From Zeugodacus cucurbitae (taxonomy: Eukaryota; Arthropoda; Insecta; Diptera; Tephritidae): a stretch of 64,000 bases of DNA. Shown here in pieces: positions 44,801 to 56,372 of the stretch (its first letter is position 1; each line of letters opens with the position of its first letter). Under the pieces are notes generated by a model that was not told where the DNA came from, did not search any database, and worked only from the letters and a program-made list of their open reading frames with translations. A program made the position numbers and the translations under genes. The stretch lies in the NCBI RefSeq assembly GCF_028554725.1, contig NC_071670.1, positions 57,566,501 through 57,630,500 of the forward strand. Reading direction: 5' to 3'.

Positions 44801-47316
44801 CGATTATTTTTATTCAATGTAATTGTGCAGCAGAATTATATACACAATAATGGCCATAGTGATTCTGAAATAAATTTGAATGATAAAAATTGTTTTAAAA
44901 TGTAATTCCATTCATCAAATTGCATTTCATATTGCTTCACCCATGAATACTCTTCACTTTGAAAAGGTTTCAAATGCTTTAACAGGCCATTTTGATGGTA
45001 CAGCAAGTGGTCTGAATTTGGAGTTTTAAGTCAGTTGTATTAACCAATCTATCGCTAAAAGTTTCAGCCACATACAAAGCAATATAATGGCTTCTTATGT
45101 TTCCTTCTACAAATACATAAATTATGTCTGCCAGCAAAGCTGTTGGCCTTGTTGCACGAGGTTATTGTCTGTTTGTCTAACGTTAGGATGTTGTGCACGC
45201 GAGTTGCCGCTTCTGTTCGTGGTTGCAACGTTATTATGCTTGACATCTATACATATGTGTGTATACGTTTCATTTGATATCGTTGCTTCCATTTATTTAA
45301 GTGCATGCTCCCAGTTGAATAATGCCACGAACATAAATGACTTTCAACTAAAAGTTGCTGTGCTACTTTTCATGTCAAATTAAACTCTTCACCACTTCGT
45401 GTTGCTCAAGGCAAATAACGCCGGACATTTCTCGCATTCTCAAGCTTCAGTAAAAAATCCACAGGGGCATAAAAATATATTGGTCTATAAAAAATATGTT
45501 AAAACGTGTTGCATTTCAGTCCACTAACTCTGACACCAACTGTGAAAATATGGCACACGAAGAAAAAAGCTTGCACAATGGTAATTGTATTCCTCTGAGA
45601 TGCTCTAAAGTGACAAATTTTTCATTTAGTATTTTAAGTCCAATACGAATTGACTTTGGTGGCTAAAATTGACATTCCAATAAAAATATATTTTTGTGTT
45701 AACTGAAGCAAAAAAATTTCAATTTGTACTTTTGATTTTTAAATTTCCTATCGATGAAAATTGAAATAAAACAAATAATATATTTATTATTTAGATTTTC
45801 AGACATTTTCTTATTCTGTTTCTAGTTCCAAGCTGAAAATTTTACAGTTTAATGTTTTTTTTGGTTTCTTACAGATTAACACTGTTTCTCTGTTTCTTTA
45901 TTTTTTGCGTCACCTTGCAGCGTCTCCATTTTATTACATTTCCTTCCCTGTAACTTGGTAATTAACCAGAATTAGTAGGAAGCCCTACTGCATGGAAGGT
46001 TACTTGAAAGCCAATGTGTATACGTTTTTTAATTATTTGCCATTAAGTTTATAAAATATTAAAGGCAACCCTTTGCGAACTTTTATGCTTGTGTAAATAT
46101 CTACTAAATATGCGGGAGTTATTAAAACGTAAGTTAATTTTACACATTAAAATTTTTTTAAGAAACTTATCCCAAATTGACTAGTAGTTTGTGGAATATA
46201 TTTATTTATAAAATTATCTGAGACCTTTCTTTTAGGTTCTTCTATAAACTCAATCTCATCAGTATCTATCAACCAAATTTAACATTAATACGTTTATACA
46301 TTTTTATGCAAATAATATGTAACAGTATCAATATCATTACTTTACCATTATGCTAATTTCTTAGACTCAATTGAAATTGAATTCGATATTTGGCAAGTGG
46401 GTGACGAAATAAAAAAAATTATCCATCAAATGCACCAGTCTGTTGTCAAAATCTCTTAAGGTGACAAAGATAAATCTCTTGAGTAATAACTTGAATGAAA
46501 CTCAAACAGTTGGCTAGACAAATTTTTTCATTATTTTTTGCATATTGATTGACTTGCATTACTTTCTCTTTACATTTAGCCGAAAACACATTAGAAAATA
46601 TGCAAATATTATACGGTTTGTTGGAAATTGTTTTCCAGACTGTGTTGTTTGAAATATTTTATTATGCATTTCAACTTTTGTATTAATTTCTAGACAACAA
46701 GGATTTATATGTATTTTATTAGGTATTATAACGACCCTAAGTTTTATAGTAGTGGATTATGTCATATCCAATATACTGGACCATCTTTTAGCCTTTGTTG
46801 CTTTACAATATTGAAAAAGAGGGGAAGCAGCTTTACATAACTGAGTAAGCATTACCATTATTTCTTTAAAACAATCTGATATCAATATATGAAATGCTTA
46901 ATAGGAACTACTTTCCGTCTATTTATGCAGGAAAGTTCTTAATCACTTGCATCAACTGTATAGCTCGGTTGTTTTTAGATATGAGTGATTACTTCACGAT
47001 TGAATTCACTTATTTGTTTTATTGATAAGCCGCGGTCAGCGTTTGGGTATATTTTTTTGTTTTATTTCATCAATTGTTGTTTGGTCTCATTGATGGAGTT
47101 GTTATTGTTTGCTATGATTAGGCAATTTCCACAGATTCTCGAAAAAAAGTTTCCAACACGTACGCAAAAGTTTTCAATGGTTTCCTGCGAAGCAATAATA
47201 GCAGCAGAGATTACTCTTAGACTTATTAAATAAGCTGAGTCAATGACAGACACATTCCAATTCAAATACGAACGGAAGAAGAATATAAACACTTTATGAA
47301 GTTTATACAGTTTTTA
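44801..47316. other. Gene-free DNA
   Basis: Nothing recognised. Short frames at 45087-45383 and 46985-47233 lack protein features. Confidence 0.4.
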
Positions 47317-47632
47317 CTAGGAGACCGCTCCGGCTTCGCACGGATTTAAACAAACATTACAAAAATTATAAGTTTTTACACACGAAGAGAATGACTTGCA
47401 AGACGATTTTCAGTTTCATATTAAGATTCTCCATCACGAAGTCTTTTTGATACCCTCACTTGGGAACTATTTCCAGAAAGTTGAAATTCTAGCAATAAAT
47501 ATAGCCTATGTTACTCGTGGTGAATGTAGCTTTGCAATGGTGAAAGAATTTTTAAAATCGGCACAGTAGTTTTCGAGTTTATTTATTACAAACATACATA
47601 CAAATCTTTCCTCTTTATAATAGTAGTATAGA
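47317..47632 (-). mobile_element. Short non-autonomous Helitron
   Basis: On the minus strand it begins TCTATACTACTATTATAAAG after an A and ends in a GC-rich potential hairpin (CCGTGCGAAGCCGGAGCGG) followed by TCTCCTAG and then T. A 5' TC, a 3' CTAG and insertion between A and T are the canonical Helitron features. The 5' terminus matches that of the larger Helitron at 54727-56372. It is 316 bp with no coding. Confidence 0.8.
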
Positions 47633-48746
47633 TGGAAAGGAGACATTTTTTTTTAATGTTGCCTTGAAATAATTGTATTGTATATAAAGGTAATATTAAG
47701 TTTGTAAAAAAATTATTCTCTATAACTAAGAATTGCTTTAATTTTATGCATCTCCAAGGTCTCCTTCAAACATAGAGACCCATTATGTAATAAATAGCGA
47801 TGCACAGAATTAAATGCGTAAAATGAAACTCTTCCGACAAATTTCCACAACAGGTGCCTTCCTTATTCAGCATGGGTGGCCAAGCGCATCAAAAAACATG
47901 TAAAATTAATGGAGTTCAACGACTTTACAGTCGTGTAAAAAGTTTAATGTTTTACAAGGGTAATTAGTTCCGTCAAAATGAAAACAGGTGCAATCTTCGT
48001 TATGAGTATTCGGTGTGATTGTATGCCAATGTAGATGAGGAGAAAATAAAGAAATATATATGTATATGCCTATATGAAAGTCTTAAATCAAATATAAATA
48101 TTAATTGCTATTGTCAGCAACTTCAACATTTGAATAAAAACAAATGATATAACACAAATTTTATCTTTAGAATTAAAAGAGCAATTCCGCATTGAGTACG
48201 TGACTCAATCGCACCACAAAAATGCCACAAAACAAAACCGACAATGAACAATAACAAAAAAGCTGACATTTTGCCTTTAACTCAGTTATCACTGAATCCA
48301 TAATTTCATCTACCCTCAAAGCGTTTATGCATTTCTTCGTCATTCGCTGTCATACTTGCTACAAACCATCAATCAAATCCATGTGTGAAAAAGCAGAAAA
48401 TCTTATGTCACAACTCACTTGAGTCATTTGCAAGCACACGCATGATTGGTAAGCATAACTTAATGCTATATAATTTCAATGGTTTGTAAGAACGAGCAGC
48501 GTAAAGTTAGTAGAAATTTGAGAAAACAACAGCGGCTTATATGCTTGTTTCCCCAAATGTGTACATTTAAAGACGCAAAAAGAACGATTTTTAGAAATTC
48601 AAATTCCGTTAAAAACGGTAAAAAAAAAAACAAAACAAAAATAAAGAAAATAATTTCAGATGTATGTACGTATGTTATTAAGAGGCACCTGGCAAAATAC
48701 AAAGAACAACATTTGCATGCCGCCAACAGACAATCCGATTAAGTAT

Positions 48747-48764
48747 GTTACGTATACGCAGTGG
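48747..48764 (+). promoter_or_regulatory. 18-bp dispersed motif, site 7
   Basis: GTTACGTATACGCAGTGG; exact consensus fit. Confidence 0.5.
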
Positions 48765-49716
48765 GCGTCAGACACCATTTAAGTGGCGCAAACTTACAAA
48801 TGAGCGAAAGCCTTTTGTAATAAGTGAGAATTAGCCACATGATAATTTAAAGGCGATTCACGTAAAGTGGAAATTTTTTTTTACAATGCTATACATTCAC
48901 ACACACTTCGCGTACAGACAAATAGTGGCAAATGATTTCACTTGATTTGCATTTTACAGACTCGGTAAAGCCTTAAGTTAGATAATAGAGGGCAAATGGC
49001 GTGCTATGAGCGAAAATTGAGAAATAAAATAGAAATTTTATATAAGTAGCAATGATATTTTAAAGTAATAATGGCAACTAATGGTTTGTTTATCACTTCC
49101 CAGGGAGTGTTTACACAATTGCAGGCTTTCGCTATTTATATAAGTGAAGTCAATTGCCTGTTGGATGAATTTAGTTTGCATAAAGATTGAAATTTCAAAA
49201 AAAAAATGAAAAATATTTTTTAGTAATTTTATATACACGATTTTGCATTATCATAATGAAAATGAGTTCATTATAGAAAATTTTGGAAAAGTGTAATACA
49301 ATTTATAGAAATATTTTGCAAATAGTGATTTAATAATATACTTTAAGAGTACTTAATTACTGAAAATATGTAGCCATTAAGATTTTAAAAAATAGTCTTC
49401 TCATACTCGACGCTGTGCACAATTAAGCAATTAAGTGTTGCTATAGAAATTAATATTCAAGCACGCAATATTAATTACTTTATAATATTCAGATTATCTT
49501 CAGGCATCACTAAATTTAATTAGCAAGTAGATAATTGAGCGTTGCGCATTAGCTGACAAAGGAGGGCTTTGCAGTGACAGGTTAAATTAGCTTACCCTTA
49601 CTCAACTGAACCCAATTCAACACGGGTGGTGTAGTTTGAAATCGCAAGTTATAAATATTTAACATGTGATTTCAAAGCTAATAAGCACGCTGGATATTAA
49701 AAGAAAACTCAGTTGA

Positions 49717-49734
49717 GTTGCGTATACGCCTAGG
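49717..49734 (+). promoter_or_regulatory. 18-bp dispersed motif, site 8
   Basis: GTTGCGTATACGCCTAGG; exact consensus fit. Confidence 0.5.
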
Positions 49735-51416
49735 GGACACCTTTTAATATGGATACACAAATATGAATATATAAGTTCGAATTATAACTATATATATAAC
49801 TCAGGGTAACATTAATTTATTTCTATGTACTAATTTCATAAAGCATAGCACATTTTAAAGTGTCATCAGTGTACAGATTTTCTTATCTTACAATGTTGTT
49901 TCACTTTTCATTTTTTACTTGGACTTTTCCACATTTACAAAGCTTATCGCGTATTATTTATGTGTTCACGAAGTTAACAGTCGCTTTATGATGGCGCATC
50001 CCTTAATTGACAATATCTGACGATTGAAGAGAGCTTAAAAGGTCTCATCTACTATATTTGTTCACTTGTAAATTATTTAATTACCAAATAATATATCAAA
50101 ATTTACTTAATAGCGGAGCACACGAATCTACTAATTTGTAGTAAATATATTTAGGTGTAACTTGTAATTGTAAGAATTTAAGACTGAAATCCGAGTTTTG
50201 TATTTAAATTCAGAAATCGTTCAGTAAACCTTGCTAATACTGAAGTCTGCAAGGAGCCGAAAAAGAAGTTACACAATGGTAGTTTACGAAAAACCAGAAA
50301 TCTGAGCCTCCCTCCTCATATTGCTTTATCGTAGACTCCTGCATTTTATTGCCAACCCCAATATAGTTGCTGTGAAGCAATCAAAGCAGGAAACGCTTTC
50401 AATTTGCTACTTCATTCTTCACACTCCTTTTCATGTTGTGAGCATAATGAGACATCGTGAACGCTCGATTACCCACGCAAGCAACTAATCATTTGCAGAA
50501 GTCGAAAAAAGGTTAGTAGGCGTTATTAGAAGTCAGGAGGGATGACATTTTTATTTTTATTAATATCCAATTAATATTCTGCACTACCCAAATGAGTATT
50601 TCACTGTTTCCAAAAAAAAAAAACACAAAAAAATACAGCAGCAAAATTACAGCAATAACACTTAAAGTTGAAATTATTATTACATTATATGATTTTTTTT
50701 TTAATTTTAATAATTAATGAAAATAGACTTTCTTAAAGCACTACTGAATATGAATTCAAATAATAAAGCAACACAAATTCAGTGAGTCATATTTAATACA
50801 GTTGAATGACTTTTTCAATTAATTTAGAGCAGTTGCCACAGTACGTCTTTCCTTAAATTAATAACTCTCTTGCCGTTAACTAAATGTAATAAATTGCGCT
50901 AATTTTCATTGCAGAAGTTGAAATTTTCAATAAATTAAATGGAGCCTTGGGGCGCATACATTTTTGCTTAAGTGTTTGGCATTGTAACTTGTGTTACTAT
51001 ATCTCCTCATTTATTGCTTTGTTTTAGGTGAAATCTTAACAAAAGTTTTACAACATTAATCAAAAAGCATACACGGTTAATAACAGTGTATCTAAAGATG
51101 CGCATAATTTTTGTTGTGAACTTCAAAATAATTGAAGAAAGTGAAAGTTCGCCACGTGGCAAATTTAATGAGTTTATGCGTGGAAACTTGAATTGAATTG
51201 AACTTGAATTTTATTTCTTTCATAACTGCTATGCAATTACAAGATTTGTATAAATGTAGCGTCTTTAGGCCTCTATTTGAACATAAACTCAAAAAAAATG
51301 TCCGCCAAAAGTTGCCAACTTTGCGCTTTGGCACTGTAACAAACAATTATTTATGTCATTCGCACATATAAACGCCTGTGAATTGAAAATTGACATTTGA
51401 AAATGGCGTCTGGCAC

Positions 51417-51434
51417 ACGCTGCGTATACGCAAC
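51417..51434 (-). promoter_or_regulatory. 18-bp dispersed motif, site 9
   Basis: Minus-strand GTTGCGTATACGCAGCGT; exact consensus fit. Confidence 0.5.
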
Positions 51435-52148
51435 ATTTCAAGGGAGAGGCTGTTTGTGAGTTCACAGTGCTTCTTAATTTGCCAGTCACTTGTGAATTTA
51501 AATTTCTTTACGCTTAATTTCGTAACAGCTGTTACTTATCAGATTCATTTTTATACTTTTTTCTGTCTCACACTTTTTTACTCTGTTCAAATAAGCGATA
51601 GCAAGCACAAAAAAAAATGTTCAGCAATGAAGGTCGGAAATCATGCGCGTGCATGCGATAAAAATAAAATGAAAAACAGTTAGCTATAATTAAACACTGG
51701 ATTAGTTGAATGAGATTATATTGAGCTGAACGAGAAATTGAAATAGTATCCTAATTGTTTAGCAAAAGCGTGGGTTCTAAAGATATATATTTCTAAATTA
51801 CTGAGAGCCAAAAATACTTCATGAGAGTGGAATTTTGTGTAAAGATACATTACAAAATTTAAAGTAGACCGAACAAATATGCCACTAGAATGGAGTATCA
51901 GCTAAATATTCATCCTCTCGACAATATTACCAATACAATTTTTGTTTTCCTGGTTGATTTTCTTTTATTTTATATTTGGTCTTTGGTTTAGTCTCCGTTT
52001 GTTATACTTTGTTCCTTCGCTTCTTTTGTTTATGTTCAATTTCCTGGAAGTTGGTCTTCGTTATCATTCATTTACGCTTGCTTTGTTATATTTTGTCGTA
52101 GCCTCACGCAACAACTAACAATTAATGTCAACTACTGAAGCGCGTAAT

Positions 52149-52166
52149 ACATGGCGTATACGTAAT
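52149..52166 (-). promoter_or_regulatory. 18-bp dispersed motif, site 10
   Basis: Minus-strand ATTACGTATACGCCATGT; exact consensus fit. Confidence 0.5.
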
Positions 52167-53515
52167 ATAAATATATTAGCAGGAAAGATAGAGCAAGCAA
52201 TGAAGCGGTAAAAGCGTAAAAGCGAATATAAAATGTATCATAAGACACGTGCGGAAAAGACAAAAACACGAAAGGTAATTAAGCAAATGCCACGCCAAAA
52301 AAGTGTAGGTGCATGACTATAAATCTGTAAGCCAGAAAGGAACATAAAATAAATTTAGCACAATCAGAAATAAGTGTGGTAAATTAAGTTAAGCCACGCT
52401 AAAGGAATAAATACAACAATCTACACATTTCACTGCAAAAATGTTGGTTGTATAAATAACACAAGCTTTTTATGAGTCACTGTTAATGCTTTGGTAATTT
52501 AAATTAATCCGTGATAAAATTTAGCAAAAATATTGCTGATTAATTTTAATTTGGAGTCCGTCCAGAAGTGGGCAGCTTTGGCTTAAAAGAGGGAAATTTT
52601 TTTCCTTTGGGAGCCTGGTCTGACTTCAATAATAAAATGACTTACTTTGACGCTTATCAGTTAAAGGTACTTAACCCCTAAATCAACTCGTACTCCTCAT
52701 TTCAATTTGATTTTGATTTTTAGATAGTGCTGCACATATGATGATGTACTTTTAAGATTATCTGACTACACAAATTTCAACCAGAACTTTCTCTCCTCTT
52801 TAAGCCACTCACACACACCCACACTTTTTGCCATTTTCAAATAATAATACCTACATGTTAAGGATTTAGCTATTTTATTAAATTGTAGTATAATTTTCAA
52901 TGTACATATATATTGTACTTATTCTTCAATTATATCAATTAGAAATCCTTATCTCCAACACTGCACATACAAAAAGATACGAGATATATTGTTAATATCG
53001 TGCTTAATTGCTTTTAATCTGTGTTTCATTGCATTCTTTATGGGTTTCAAGTGCGCAGTATTCTTATAATTTTTTAATCAACATCGCACCGACTTGCTAG
53101 CAAGAGCCAGCTGTTTCTTCTACTTGACTTTGCACCAAGTGAATTTTTTTTCTTTGCAACTTGCAATGTATAATATATACCAAAATACATGTACATACAT
53201 ACATTTCAGTATTCAAGGACATAACATAACATACGACTGACTGTTCTTGCACTTTCAACTCACGTAGCTGCAATTCACTGTCTCTTTTGTGCTTTTGAAA
53301 TAATGTTTATGGTAGTATATGCCATCAAGTGGCACTTAATGAATCCCACAATTGCATTTACAGTGAGAATGTAACTCTACGGTTAAGTGGAATCTAATTC
53401 ACAAAGATTAAGAGTATTTCCATAATAGTAAACGGAACGGAAAACACTTCAAAAGGCAGCAATTCAATGTTGGCTGGACAGTGATTCTAAGAGAGTATGA
53501 ATGAAATAATAGTAG

Positions 53516-54472
53516 AACAAGTAAGGAAATGCTAAGTTCGGGTGCAACCGAACATTTTATACTCTCGCAATTTATTGCTATATTTTTATAAAGATAACAC
53601 ACAATTTGTCGCATATATTCGGCATAAAGTTCAATAGAATAACGAAAATCATCATATATAGTATATGAGAGCTGAGGTAATTCCTGAACCGATTTCATTC
53701 ATTTTCACCAAGGTACACTATATCCAAGACTATGCGCTCACTTAATTTTTCATATATTAACCATTACATATATGCGGAATAAAACCCACCGTATTTTTGA
53801 AAAACCTATAATTGGCTATATGGAGATTTTATGACCCGATTTTAATAATTTTTGGAACAGACACACACTATTAGAAAAAAGTAATTTCCTCTGAATTACA
53901 TTAAATTATCAGAGATATTTACCCATATTTTCCATTAAAATTTATTCTTAGGCCCTGAGTTCAACATGTTTGATATCTGGTACCTTGAAAAGTTATAGTC
54001 CGTTTTCGACAATATTTTCACAAGTGAAGCCAGAGCTGATATGCACTATTTGTGTAAAGTTTTATTCCGTTATCTTCATTGGTTCCTTACGTATATATTA
54101 TAAAGTGAAGGAATAAGACGGAGTTTAAAATTGAGTTACATGGGAAGTTGTCGTGGTTGTGAACCGATTTCATCCATTTTCCACACATCTATCATTTTAT
54201 GGGCGTGGTAGTGGACCGATTTTGCCCATTTTTGAAAGCAACCTCCTGAGGGTGCCAAGGAATATGTGTTCCAAGTTACATAATTTTTACTCAAGTTATC
54301 GCATGCACGTACAGACTGACAGGCGGACGAACAGACATCCGGATTTCAACTCCACTCGTCATCATGATCATTTATATATATGTAACCCCAAATCTAACTC
54401 TTGGTGACACAAAAAACGGTTATGTGAACAAAACTATAATACTCTGTGCAACATGTTGCGAGAGTATAAAAA
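53516..54472 (+). mobile_element. mini-me-like repeat, copy E (diverged)
   Basis: Left end AACAAGTAAGGAAATGC plus the palindrome and TTTTATACTCTCGCAA; right end GTTGCGAGAGTATAAAAAA. The (GTCY)n complement is reduced to a few imperfect units at about 54305-54335. The interior is more diverged than the other copies and contains a duplicated version of the TTGATATC...CCTTGAAAAG region. Confidence 0.75.
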
Positions 54473-54726
54473 AGATGAAAATAATACCACAGGAAAGATA
54501 AAACTCTGTTATCGAGTTTGTTCGTGGAAGAAATTGAAACTTAATTCCAGTTTTTGCCCTAAGCTGAACTTAATACTTTTCAAAACTTTTCTTTAGCAAT
54601 TATAAAATAACTATTCATGGATTTTAACCAAAATTTTTGATAATTATTTTAGTTTCAAAATCATTAGTAATTTTTCCTTTTAATTATTTCATTCGACTGT
54701 AAACTAATATTTCTCAATAGCATAAA
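54473..54726. other. Short spacer
   Basis: Unique AT-rich sequence between mini-me copy E and the Helitron 3' end. Confidence 0.4.
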
Positions 54727-56372
54727 CTAGCTGATTCCACAGTCGTTGCCCTGCGTGAAAGTATTTGTTTTGAAAAGTAAAGAGTGTTGTTGAGAAGTGT
54801 TATTTTCCGATTTATTTGCGATTTTTCTACATATTTTTCACGTAACGCAACTTGATAAACAACATTTTTTGTTTTTTGCTCCGGTACGTAAATGTACAGA
54901 GAAGATGGTTTTCCAACTCGTGAACACTCCACGTATAGCTCGCCGTGTGAAAAACATGGCATTTCCAGATTTACCACACATTTCCAACGACTGTCTTTGT
55001 GACCTGTTGATTGACATCGCATATGTAAGTCCCACTGGAAACTGAATACGTTTGAACTGAAATGGCGAATCATTGGAACTCAAAGGAATTTGTGAAATCA
55101 AGCACTCTGCCCCTTGTAAGTCCCTTGCAAAATTTTTCCAACTATCACATTATTCGATAGCTGCGTCACAACCAGTCAGGTTCAATTACAGAGTTTCGGC
55201 GCATGAAGATTGTGAACCATAATAATGACAGATCCAATTTTGAGACGCAAAGGATGCGGTGGCATGCCAGACAAATCCAACGAAATTCTTCTGGATAATT
55301 CACGGCTTTGTCTTCAATTTCATCACAGTCGATCGATTTGTATGAACACAAATCTTCCGGAATTTGACTTTGAATCGTATAGTTTAAGTCATCGACATCG
55401 GTATTTTTGGCAGCTATAATTGCGCGTGTGTTCAACCAATCGTAGTTATTTATAATTTTGGCCAATGTATTCAGATATACATTCGTGATGAGTTCATCTT
55501 TCGTTGAAGTGGATTGACAATTGGCAGGTGGAATTGATGTCAAACCATTGAAAAATCAACCGGAATTTGCTCATTCCCAACTTTTTACAGTTCTTCTGCG
55601 GTGCTATCCTATTGCAGGAACTTTCGCATATTCATGGTCAATCGTGTGGTTTTCACGTACCGCCACAAATACGATGACTTGAGACATGCATTCAATTCAT
55701 CCGACGCTGTTGATTTTGAAATAACAGGAAGTATTTGTCGAAAATCACCTGCTAACGGTATCATTGCGCAACCAAAGCGACGATTATTATTCCACAGATC
55801 TTTCATTGTTCTGTCAAGTGCTTCTAGAGAATTGCACTTATCTCATATTTTTTTACCTGCACTTGGTATTTACGTAAACTGAATATTATGTCAAAAGAAT
55901 TACCGTTAAACGAAAATAAGGTAAACTAACCTACTTATTTAATTAATAATCTACATAAAAACAAAAAAAGGATTAATTAATTTTATTCAGAATTAAATAC
56001 TCTTAACCAACAACACATTTATTTGGATAAAGGTTACTATTATTATTTTAAAACAACTCTAACAAATAATTTTGACCAAATTAGTTATCACAAAAACGTA
56101 CTCATGGAATGTTTTAGATCATTAAAAGAGAAATAATTCTTCCATACATAACTTTTGTGTATCTTGAACCGCTTTCGCAGCGCAAGGAACGGAAGCCCTC
56201 AAACATAAATAATTTCCCCCGTTTTTTACACATTTACCACTGTTTCTTCGTTCCTGTTGGACTATCCAACACAAAAAGAATTATTCAATTCGAACCAGTA
56301 GTTTCGGAGATTAGCGCGTTCAAACAAACAAACAAACAAACAAACTCTTCAGCTTTATAATATTAGTATAGA
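54727..56372 (-). mobile_element. Helitron with both ends, internally deleted
   Basis: On the minus strand the 5' end is TCTATACTAATATTATAAAG preceded by A. The 3' end is a hairpin (CGCAG, 8-nt loop, CTGTG; 54738-54755), seven bases, then CTAG at 54730-54727 followed by T. Between them lies only the helicase C-terminal part, so the 1,646-bp copy has lost the Rep domain and most of the helicase. Autonomous Helitrons are several kb long. Confidence 0.85.
54740..55830 (-). pseudogene. Helitron PIF1-like helicase remnant
   Basis: Pieces in several frames, in protein order. LEALDRTMKDLWNNN and then LAGDFRQILPVI (motif III region) lie near 55820-55700, with DELNACLKSSYLWRYVKTTR following. TRAIIAAKNTDVDDLNYTIQ and YKSIDCDEIEDKAVNYPEEF lie at 55430-55280. 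PFQFKRIQFPV and AMSINRSQRQSL (55060-54980) form the motif usually seen as KSQGQ, here with Arg for Gly. In another frame come HGELYVECSRVGKPSSLYIY and KTKNVVY (about 54945-54870). At least three frameshifts separate these pieces. Rep and the N-terminal helicase motifs are absent. Confidence 0.85.

Larger units (their letters stand above)
47633..53515. other. Gene-free DNA with four 18-bp motifs
   Basis: No gene, RNA or repeat family is recognised. Four 18-bp motifs lie at 48747-52166, the densest cluster in the window. Confidence 0.4.
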
